From: Gracilaria domingensis
Lineage: Eukaryota; Rhodophyta; Florideophyceae; Gracilariales; Gracilariaceae
DNA: 64,000 nt
NCBI GenBank assembly: GCA_022539475.1
Contig: VCMS01000177.1
Span: forward strand, 50,778-114,777
Direction: 5' to 3'
Shown here: in pieces, positions 53,957 to 64,000 of the stretch
Numbering within the stretch: the stretch's first letter is position 1
How the letters are laid out: every line of letters starts with the position of its first letter
Notes under the pieces: generated by a model
The model's input: only the letters and a program-made list of their open reading frames with translations
Database searches by the model: none
What the model was told of the DNA's origin: nothing
Position numbers and translations under genes: made by a program

Positions 53957-55921
53957 TGTAAACGTCATTTTTGTACCGAATGCGCAGAATGACGCGGGTG
54001 GTGACAAACCCAAGGAGGAGGTCGAGAGTACCAGCCTAGAAAGGCGAAACAAACCGATAAATGTAGCTCAGTGGTTTGTAAAAGAAAACAAACTGACAAC
54101 CAACAGGCCTATGCCTGCAAGATTCAATGACAATGGCAAACAAGCAACAACGAACGATAAACCAAACGACCGATCTGCACGAACAAAGAAACCAAATAGT
54201 ACCAGCGTACCAACAGCACTGAACACTTCTAGATGAAAAAACCAACAATCAATACAATAAGTAGAGCTTCAAAGCGCCTACAACTCGAGGCCTAAGCAAT
54301 GAGCTCCAACAACTTGACAGACAACTAGATTAGCACCAACACGTACGATCACTCTCTCGGTCACATACGCGGCGCCAACCCAACTGAAAGACAGAACACA
54401 AGCCCAATCTTAGGGCACTGTTACATAAACACTGAAGAGACGGTGATGTTCAGAACGGGAGGAACAACCTGGTAGATAGTACGGATTTTCCAGATAGACG
54501 GAGACCAAGAACAAGTAAAGCAACTCAAGCAAACCAAATACGATGATAGAGAGAAAGGCAAATCAGCAAAGCAAATGACCAGAATAAACAAACAAGAAAG
54601 CAATCATCAACAAACAACTGAAGAGTAGCGAGGGCAAACAACAATAGCCGCAGCAGTGCAATACGGGCCCATCGTAGGGCAGCACTGTGCGATACAACGG
54701 TGTCGGGGTGGGAGACCAAGCCACCCGAAGAGAACGAAAGGGAACCAAAGGAGGAAAGTTGGTGGCAGAGAAAGCACTGACTGTGCTGAAGGAAGTTGGG
54801 GATGCCAAGGGGAAAAGATGGGCTTCACGAAGAACGGGAGTGTGGGGACGAATAATGTAGGTGGTCTGGACTTGATGATCTGGTCTTGATCGTGTGGTCT
54901 CACTGAGATGAGATGACGGCGAGAGTGAGAAGATGAGGGTCTATATAGACAGCCACATGCTGCGGCAGCTTCCAACATTCAATATGACATGTCACCATCG
55001 GTCGTGTGATACACGAATATTAGACACGAAGTTCCATTCCAAGTATTCATGGCAGACGAATGTTCTAGTTGCCGAAACCCTAAGCCAAGAAGTTGTACTC
55101 GCCCTTCTTATTGGGTGCGGGATGCATGCCGGAGTCATTGCTGATACTAGTAGCATGTTGCGTCACACATTATGCGTTGAGGTGGAAGCAGCCAGGCTCC
55201 ATGGAGATAGACTAGGTTGAATACATCATCTTGTCATAGCCACGCTGTCTCTCAGCGGCGCTGTCCTGCGCGCATCGGCGCCGTCTATGATAGAAATTAA
55301 CGAGAGATCAATTGTGTCGCGTGGAACCACGCGCGAGATTGATGTTGTTGCGGACGTGTCGCGGCAGTGGCAGCATTCGTAGCACTTCACTAGTAGATCG
55401 TGGTGACACAGCATCATATGCGGTGTATAGGTAGCCGCATCACCATGCACTTTGCACACGGTCATAATGACAGTCTCTGTCTGATACGAGTGTAGCAGCA
55501 AAGCCAGAAAGGGCAAGCTCCAGAACAGCACCAAGCAGCGAAATCATAGCGTAACGGCAGCGGGGCGGGTGCGCTGTAGTACGGTGTCCAGGGGTGCGGC
55601 GATGGGCGGAAAGTGAGCAACGAGTGGCGGCACCAATTGCAACAATCTTCGAGGCGGTGGTTGTGTGTGAGGCGTGCGGAAAGAGAGATGACACAGTGCT
55701 GCGCGGTCGATGATGAGCGCAGCTGAAGCACCGCGGTCACTGTGCGGCGGCCTGTTCGGGTCGCTTCGAGACGACGGAGGGAGCGATGGTGAGCCTCTGC
55801 GCTGTCTGGTTGTGCTAAATAAGCAACCAACCCTGCAAACCCTAGTTCCAGCAGTGCACTTTGATGTACGCCGTTCCGCCTCTTTCGTGTCATTTGTGGT
55901 ACTGACGAATCCGCCTTTACA
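53957..55921 (-). repeat. LTR 2 of the array
   Basis: 1965 bp, shared between units 1 and 2. Confidence 0.88.
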
Positions 55922-56042
55922 CACCCCCCAACTCAGCGGTCGCTACGCCTGGGCGACCAAGACGTGGCATAAGCATGATCAATGTTCAACATGTGATTGG
56001 CAGAGTGAATCTTCGAGTAACGTCTCAACTGAATGGTTTGAA

Positions 56043-58198
56043 TCAAAGCGAACTCATTTGTAGACAGCAGTAGTGTCCAAGCAGATAAGAAGAAGCAAGC
56101 ATAAACCGATAGAATGATGAAGAGCAGTGAATAAACGAATGAAGTAGCTGAATCCATTGAGCGATAATGATCAACCATACGAGCTTCTGGTTTGCGGTAA
56201 GGAACGGATTAACTGAGCATACAGAAGATTTCTTCCGGTGAGGGAAGAGACGAAGGTTCACTCGAACCGCAAATTGCAACCGGCGACGAAGAATGTGCGA
56301 AGTGCGTTCCGATAGCTTCTTTTGACGATCGTCCCTGACAGACACATGACGATTAACAACCAACTTGAATGACTTGGTGCACAACGCTCGTACCGGCTTT
56401 TTCTCGTAGACTTTTCCACGCTCTGGTGGGCAACTGAGATATTCATAACAAGCAGAAACGTGACTTGATATCCTGTACTTCTTCTTGATAAAATCATCGC
56501 ATATGCTGAAGAGAGTGAAAGACCAGGCAACCATACACTTGGTGAGTAGTGCACTAAGTAACCACTTCTGCATAGCTGTGGAAAACTGAAACGGCTTTTG
56601 GATACGACTCTCATGTCTAACACGGCACGGAAGATAGTAGAAATGGTGAATCCTCCCTCCATTTTTCTCCCATGCTGTAGGATTCAAGAGAGGGTACTTG
56701 ATGTGCGCGGCCAGACGTACGGCCTTTAGACCACAGTCGGAGCAAGAAGAAAGCTCGGATCCTGATTCATGCTGCAAAGAAGAATGATCATTGTCTTCAT
56801 GCTTCGCCGAAAGAACTTCTGACTGAATTTCTAGATTCCCGATCTCTGTGAGAGCTGCCAGAGTACTTCCGGATTCACTTTCAAGATTCTCGAAGACTCC
56901 GCTGCAACTGCCTTCTTCATTTCGTTCAGAACGACTAGGTGGAAAGTTATCACTGAAAATCCATGCACTTTAGACTGAGTCTCATGTAAAGCAACATTGA
57001 CCATTCTGACAAACTCTTTGTTGAACTTGGGTTTGGCAAAGTGATCCTGCATTCGCATCTTCTTCACTCTCAACTTTTTCTTCTTTACGAGGCTCTTTTG
57101 AATAGTCGCAACAAGGCCCAGAGCATTTTCAGGATATGGATCCTGCTTCTCTTCAATCTTCGTCTCCAATGAAACAACTGGAGAAGCACTGGAAACCTGA
57201 GGTCCACGAAGCTGCTCAGGTAAAAGTATCTCATCGACATCTCGCTTCGTGGTGAGATCTGGGTGATGCTCGTCGAAAGATCCAGTAGCAATGGCTGACA
57301 AAGCACCTTCTTGTGACTTCTGGTGAGCATCACTGTCCCTTGGAGTCTCTGATACAGATGTCATTTCTTCCGGAGAACAATTGCGGCTGGGGTCCTCCGT
57401 CGACGCCGACCACTTTCGACACGTCTCAAGAACATGAAAAACTTTTCCACACCCATCAACTTGAGTGTCATGGGCTGTTTTCGACCCAAAGCTTCTCGAA
57501 TGACCAACAGGCAGTTGAATGTGTGAAGAAAGTCTCTCTTCATCTTGGTCAACCACTGCTGGTTGTGACTTCGTAACCAGTATATGAGGCTCTTCAACTT
57601 CAGCCACCAGCGAATCAATTTTATCATCAGTCGGCACAGTGTTTGTGGAAGAAACCTGTTCCGACTGCTGCGAAATCTGTGGCGAGGGAAGGCCACTCGG
57701 AATGCTGCGTGATTCCCAAGAGTTCTTCCCGACTACGAAAGCTTTCACTAGTCTCTTCAAAGCCTCATAGTCATCGGCACCACGATAGAAAACAAACTCA
57801 GCAAGCTCGATATGTTCACCAACAGCATTGCCGAGCAATGCAAACTTAGCTTCACTGTCGAGACCTGCTTCTTCGAGCAACAATTCCATCTTCTTCAAGG
57901 ATCCTAACATGTCGGCACTATCGAGTCGCACCGACACTGTTTCGTGCGCAATTTTTTTTGGCTCTTCAACAACCCCAAAGTGGTCGATGAAGGCAGCCTT
58001 AACTTCTTCATAGTCCTCTGCTTCATCAGATAGGGAACCATCAATAACATACCAATCGTAGAAGAAGTCAAACGCTTCTCTCCGTAGGTATCGCAACAAT
58101 TTGGCAGCCCGATCAACATTCTTGACCTCAGGTGCCAACACATTCTCAAAGTGTAGGAAGAACTTCTTAACATCACAAGAAGACCCATCGAAATACAT
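56043..58198 (-). pseudogene. gag: Gag-like gene, array unit 2 (1-bp deletion)
   Basis: Same as unit 1 except a lost G (ccatggcac to ccatgcac, near 56963), after which the frame ends at 56831 with PEVLWQLSQRSGI. The rest (MQHESGSELSSC onwards, 56777-56043) stays open in the original frame. One more difference from unit 1 (Ala to Val at LPVGHSRSF). Shared with unit 3. Confidence 0.85.
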
Positions 58199-58246
58199 GA
58201 TTCTGGAGGAAGCAGACGAAAGAACAGGCCCTCCTCGAGAGTACCA

Positions 58247-60211
58247 TGTAAACGTCATTTTTGTACCGAATGCGCAGAATGACGCGGGTGGTGACAAACC
58301 CAAGGAGGAGGTCGAGAGTACCAGCCTAGAAAGGCGAAACAAACCGATAAATGTAGCTCAGTGGTTTGTAAAAGAAAACAAACTGACAACCAACAGGCCT
58401 ATGCCTGCAAGATTCAATGACAATGGCAAACAAGCAACAACGAACGATAAACCAAACGACCGATCTGCACGAACAAAGAAACCAAATAGTACCAGCGTAC
58501 CAACAGCACTGAACACTTCTAGATGAAAAAACCAACAATCAATACAATAAGTAGAGCTTCAAAGCGCCTACAACTCGAGGCCTAAGCAATGAGCTCCAAC
58601 AACTTGACAGACAACTAGATTAGCACCAACACGTACGATCACTCTCTCGGTCACATACGCGGCGCCAACCCAACTGAAAGACAGAACACAAGCCCAATCT
58701 TAGGGCACTGTTACATAAACACTGAAGAGACGGTGATGTTCAGAACGGGAGGAACAACCTGGTAGATAGTACGGATTTTCCAGATAGACGGAGACCAAGA
58801 ACAAGTAAAGCAACTCAAGCAAACCAAATACGATGATAGAGAGAAAGGCAAATCAGCAAAGCAAATGACCAGAATAAACAAACAAGAAAGCAATCATCAA
58901 CAAACAACTGAAGAGTAGCGAGGGCAAACAACAATAGCCGCAGCAGTGCAATACGGGCCCATCGTAGGGCAGCACTGTGCGATACAACGGTGTCGGGGTG
59001 GGAGACCAAGCCACCCGAAGAGAACGAAAGGGAACCAAAGGAGGAAAGTTGGTGGCAGAGAAAGCACTGACTGTGCTGAAGGAAGTTGGGGATGCCAAGG
59101 GGAAAAGATGGGCTTCACGAAGAACGGGAGTGTGGGGACGAATAATGTAGGTGGTCTGGACTTGATGATCTGGTCTTGATCGTGTGGTCTCACTGAGATG
59201 AGATGACGGCGAGAGTGAGAAGATGAGGGTCTATATAGACAGCCACATGCTGCGGCAGCTTCCAACATTCAATATGACATGTCACCATCGGTCGTGTGAT
59301 ACACGAATATTAGACACGAAGTTCCATTCCAAGTATTCATGGCAGACGAATGTTCTAGTTGCCGAAACCCTAAGCCAAGAAGTTGTACTCGCCCTTCTTA
59401 TTGGGTGCGGGATGCATGCCGGAGTCATTGCTGATACTAGTAGCATGTTGCGTCACACATTATGCGTTGAGGTGGAAGCAGCCAGGCTCCATGGAGATAG
59501 ACTAGGTTGAATACATCATCTTGTCATAGCCACGCTGTCTCTCAGCGGCGCTGTCCTGCGCGCATCGGCGCCGTCTATGATAGAAATTAACGAGAGATCA
59601 ATTGTGTCGCGTGGAACCACGCGCGAGATTGATGTTGTTGCGGACGTGTCGCGGCAGTGGCAGCATTCGTAGCACTTCACTAGTAGATCGTGGTGACACA
59701 GCATCATATGCGGTGTATAGGTAGCCGCATCACCATGCACTTTGCACACGGTCATAATGACAGTCTCTGTCTGATACGAGTGTAGCAGCAAAGCCAGAAA
59801 GGGCAAGCTCCAGAACAGCACCAAGCAGCGAAATCATAGCGTAACGGCAGCGGGGCGGGTGCGCTGTAGTACGGTGTCCAGGGGTGCGGCGATGGGCGGA
59901 AAGTGAGCAACGAGTGGCGGCACCAATTGCAACAATCTTCGAGGCGGTGGTTGTGTGTGAGGCGTGCGGAAAGAGAGATGACACAGTGCTGCGCGGTCGG
60001 CGATGAGCGCAGCTGAAGCACCGCGGTCACTGTGCGGCGGCCTGTTCGGGTCGCTTCGAGACGACGGAGGGAGCGATGGTGAGCCTCTGCGCTGTCTGGT
60101 TGTGCTAAATAAGCAACCAACCCTGCAAACCCTAGTTCCAGCAGTGCACTTTGATGTACGCCGTTCCGCCTCTTTCGTGTCATTTGTGGTACTGACGAAT
60201 CCGCCTTTACA
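58247..60211 (-). repeat. LTR 3 of the array
   Basis: 1965 bp; differs from LTRs 1 and 2 at tcggcgatg (near 60000) where they have tcgatgatg. Confidence 0.88.
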
Positions 60212-60332
60212 CACCCCCCAACTCAGCGGTCGCTACGCCTGGGCGACCAAGACGTGGCATAAGCATGATCAATGTTCAACATGTGATTGGCAGAGTGAAT
60301 CTTCGAGTAACGTCTCAACTGAATGGTTTGAA

Positions 60333-62488
60333 TCAAAGCGAACTCATTTGTAGACAGCAGTAGTGTCCAAGCAGATAAGAAGAAGCAAGCATAAACCGAT
60401 AGAATGATGAAGAGCAGTGAATAAACGAATGAAGTAGCTGAATCCATTGAGCGATAATGATCAACCATACGAGCTTCTGGTTTGCGGTAAGGAACGGATT
60501 AACTGAGCATACAGAAGATTTCTTCCGGTGAGGGAAGAGACGAAGGTTCACTCGAACCGCAAATTGCAACCGGCGACGAAGAATGTGCGAAGTGCGTTCC
60601 GATAGCTTCTTTTGACGATCGTCCCTGACAGACACATGACGATTAACAACCAACTTGAATGACTTGGTGCACAACGCTCGTACCGGCTTTTTCTCGTAGA
60701 CTTTTCCACGCTCTGGTGGGCAACTGAGATATTCATAACAAGCAGAAACGTGACTTGATATCCTGTACTTCTTCTTGATAAAATCATCGCATATGCTGAA
60801 GAGAGTGAAAGACCAGGCAACCATACACTTGGTGAGTAGTGCACTAAGTAACCACTTCTGCATAGCTGTGGAAAACTGAAACGGCTTTTGGATACGACTC
60901 TCATGTCTAACACGGCACGGAAGATAGTAGAAATGGTGAATCCTCCCTCCATTTTTCTCCCATGCTGTAGGATTCAAGAGAGGGTACTTGATGTGCGCGG
61001 CCAGACGTACGGCCTTTAGACCACAGTCGGAGCAAGAAGAAAGCTCGGATCCTGATTCATGCTGCAAAGAAGAATGATCATTGTCTTCATGCTTCGCCGA
61101 AAGAACTTCTGACTGAATTTCTAGATTCCCGATCTCTGTGAGAGCTGCCAGAGTACTTCCGGATTCACTTTCAAGATTCTCGAAGACTCCGCTGCAACTG
61201 CCTTCTTCATTTCGTTCAGAACGACTAGGTGGAAAGTTATCACTGAAAATCCATGCACTTTAGACTGAGTCTCATGTAAAGCAACATTGACCATTCTGAC
61301 AAACTCTTTGTTGAACTTGGGTTTGGCAAAGTGATCCTGCATTCGCATCTTCTTCACTCTCAACTTTTTCTTCTTTACGAGGCTCTTTTGAATAGTCGCA
61401 ACAAGGCCCAGAGCATTTTCAGGATATGGATCCTGCTTCTCTTCAATCTTCGTCTCCAATGAAACAACTGGAGAAGCACTGGAAACCTGAGGTCCACGAA
61501 GCTGCTCAGGTAAAAGTATCTCATCGACATCTCGCTTCGTGGTGAGATCTGGGTGATGCTCGTCGAAAGATCCAGTAGCAATGGCTGACAAAGCACCTTC
61601 TTGTGACTTCTGGTGAGCATCACTGTCCCTTGGAGTCTCTGATACAGATGTCATTTCTTCCGGAGAACAATTGCGGCTGGGGTCCTCCGTCGACGCCGAC
61701 CACTTTCGACACGTCTCAAGAACATGAAAAACTTTTCCACACCCATCAACTTGAGTGTCATGGGCTGTTTTCGACCCAAAGCTTCTCGAATGACCAACAG
61801 GCAGTTGAATGTGTGAAGAAAGTCTCTCTTCATCTTGGTCAACCACTGCTGGTTGTGACTTCGTAACCAGTATATGAGGCTCTTCAACTTCAGCCACCAG
61901 CGAATCAATTTTATCATCAGTCGGCACAGTGTTTGTGGAAGAAACCTGTTCCGACTGCTGCGAAATCTGTGGCGAGGGAAGGCCACTCGGAATGCTGCGT
62001 GATTCCCAAGAGTTCTTCCCGACTACGAAAGCTTTCACTAGTCTCTTCAAAGCCTCATAGTCATCGGCACCACGATAGAAAACAAACTCAGCAAGCTCGA
62101 TATGTTCACCAACAGCATTGCCGAGCAATGCAAACTTAGCTTCACTGTCGAGACCTGCTTCTTCGAGCAACAATTCCATCTTCTTCAAGGATCCTAACAT
62201 GTCGGCACTATCGAGTCGCACCGACACTGTTTCGTGCGCAATTTTTTTTGGCTCTTCAACAACCCCAAAGTGGTCGATGAAGGCAGCCTTAACTTCTTCA
62301 TAGTCCTCTGCTTCATCAGATAGGGAACCATCAATAACATACCAATCGTAGAAGAAGTCAAACGCTTCTCTCCGTAGGTATCGCAACAATTTGGCAGCCC
62401 GATCAACATTCTTGACCTCAGGTGCCAACACATTCTCAAAGTGTAGGAAGAACTTCTTAACATCACAAGAAGACCCATCGAAATACAT
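60333..62488 (-). pseudogene. gag: Gag-like gene, array unit 3 (same 1-bp deletion)
   Basis: Same lesion as unit 2 (near 61253), stop at 61121, downstream frame 61067-60333. Units 2 and 3 thus descend from one already broken unit by duplication. Confidence 0.85.
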
Positions 62489-62536
62489 GATTCTGGAGGA
62501 AGCAGACGAAAGAACAGGCCCTCCTCGAGAGTACCA

Positions 62537-64000
62537 TGTAAACGTCATTTTTGTACCGAATGCGCAGAATGACGCGGGTGGTGACAAACCCAAGGAGGAG
62601 GTCGAGAGTACCAGCCTAGAAAGGCGAAACAAACCGATAAATGTAGCTCAGTGGTTTGTAAAAGAAAACAAACTGACAACCAACAGGCCTATGCCTGCAA
62701 GATTCAATGACAATGGCAAACAAGCAACAACGAACGATAAACCAAACGACCGATCTGCACGAACAAAGAAACCAAATAGTACCAGCGTACCAACAGCACT
62801 GAACACTTCTAGATGAAAAAACCAACAATCAATACAATAAGTAGAGCTTCAAAGCGCCTACAACTCGAGGCCTAAGCAATGAGCTCCAACAACTTGACAG
62901 ACAACTAGATTAGCACCAACACGTACGACCACTCTCTCGGTCACATACGCGGCGCCAACCCAACTGAAAGACAGAACACAAGCCCAATCTTAGGGCACTG
63001 TTACATAAACACTGAAGAGACGGTGATGTTCAGAACGGGAGGAACAACCTGGTAGATAGTACGGATTTTCCAGATAGACGGAGACCAAGAACAAGTAAAG
63101 CAACTCAAGCAAACCAAATACGATGATAGAGAGAAAGGCAAATCAGCAAAGCAAATGACCAGAATAAACAAACAAGAAAGCAATCATCAACAAACAACTG
63201 AAGAGTAGCGAGGGCAAACAACAATAGCCGCAGCAGTGCAATACGGGCCCATCGTAGGGCAGCACTGTGCGATACAACGGTGTCGGGGTGGGAGACCAAG
63301 CCACCCGAAGAGAACGAAAGGGAACCAAAGGAGGAAAGTTGGTGGCAGAGAAAGCACTGACTGTGCTGAAGGAAGTTGGGGATGCCAAGGGGAAAAGATG
63401 GGCTTCACGAAGAACGGGAGTGTGGGGACGAATAATGTAGGTGGTCTGGACTTGATGATCTGGTCTTGATCGTGTGGTCTGACTGAGATGAGATGACGGC
63501 GAGAGTGAGAAGATGAGGGTCTATATAGACAGCCACATGCTGCGGCAGCTTCCAACATTCAATATGACATGTCACCATCGGTCGTGTGATACACGAATAT
63601 TAGACACGAAGTTCCATTCCAAGTATTCATGGCAGACGAATGTTCTAGTTGCCGAAACCCTAAGCCAAGAAGTTGTACTCGCCCTTCTTATTGGGTGCGG
63701 GATGCATTGCCGAGTCATTGCTCTGATACTACGTGCATGTTGCGTAACACATTATGCGTTGAGGTGGAAGCAGCCAGGCTCCTATGGAGATAGACTAGGT
63801 TGAAATCTCAATTCTTGTCAAAGCCACGTTCTGGTCGGTAGACGCGCCGAGCTGTCCCTCTCAAGACGGGCGCTGTCCTGGCGCGCATCGGCGCTATGCC
63901 GTTATTTGATAGAACAATTAACGAGAGATTCCATTGTCGTTCCCGCGTGGAACCAGGCGCGATAAGATTGAATGTTGTTGCGGAACGTGTCGCCGGCAGT
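62537..64000 (-). repeat. LTR 4 of the array (cut by window end)
   Basis: Follows the other LTRs with single differences at about 62928 and 63481, up to about 63705. Beyond that, small insertions and substitutions appear every 10-20 bases, unlike any other copy. Confidence 0.85.

Larger units (their letters stand above)
49666..64000 (-). mobile_element. Tandem array of a gag-only LTR retroelement (TR-GAG-like), at least 3 units
   Basis: LTR (1965 bp) - interior (2.33 kb) - LTR - interior - LTR - interior - LTR (cut by window end). Starts of the four LTRs: 49666, 53957, 58247, 62537. Units are almost identical; only a handful of single-base differences were found. The interior holds one Gag-like gene and no protease, RT, RNase H or integrase, so movement would need another element's enzymes. 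LTR ends TGTAAA/TTTACA; a TGG primer site and a purine tract are in the right places. The array interrupts piggyBac at 49665 (flank cttct); the far end is outside the window. Confidence 0.9.

Noticed and set aside
49666..64000. Array as satellite DNA or a CRISPR-like repeat
   Set aside because: The unit has LTR ends, a primer site, a purine tract and a Gag gene, and the 4.29-kb period is explained by LTR-interior alternation.

Overview
The window is eukaryotic nuclear DNA. It has no bacterial-style operons, few long host genes without visible introns, and a very high load of LTR retrotransposons, a tyrosine-recombinase (DIRS-order) retroelement and cut-and-paste transposons. A cyanobacterial/plastid-style Ser/Thr kinase, a Tudor-SN (SND1) fragment and an NAA30-like fragment together suggest an algal genome. 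A florideophyte red alga such as Chondrus crispus would fit; this is inference from gene style, not proof.

Layout. 1-867: truncated kinase gene on the minus strand with a 7-bp duplication breaking its catalytic loop. 1646-8497: Copia-type element (157-bp LTRs) with an unusual antisense cysteine-peptidase-like reading frame between RNase H and the 3' LTR. 8498 to about 14090: remains of a minus-strand Gypsy-type element with an internal deletion, plus a long ORF-poor block that is probably its LTR. 13799-15019: DUF6818/Myb-like transposon-associated protein. 15240-16960 and 22070-23640: two related AT-rich non-coding blocks with three copies of a conserved 21-nt hairpin. Between them lie a DIRS gag remnant, a 699-aa secreted or membrane Cys-rich protein (18126-20225) and an ankyrin-like relic.

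25811-42415 is one 16.6-kb nested structure. A chromodomain-bearing Gypsy element (352/353-bp LTRs, 5-bp target duplication GACCG) is split by a Copia element (26593-32592, 488-bp LTRs, target duplication TTCAA) and by a DIRS-order element (about 33298-38482). The Gypsy element itself sits inside a Tudor-SN gene fragment whose C-terminal part continues at 42416-43166.

43635-49665 holds an NAA30-like acetyltransferase relic and a piggyBac transposase cut by three later insertions: a solo LTR (GTTCA duplication), a PIF/Harbinger element carrying both transposase and Myb-like genes (TCA duplication), and the start of a retroelement array.

49666-64000: a tandem array LTR-gag-LTR-gag-LTR-gag-LTR with a 4290/4291-bp period. 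Each unit has a 1965-bp LTR and a 2.33-kb interior that encodes only a Gag-like protein. Copy 1 is open over the full gag frame; copies 2 and 3 share a 1-bp deletion. This is the most striking structure in the window. Throughout, transposon genes are broken more often by single in-frame stop codons than by indels, consistent with decay by base substitution.
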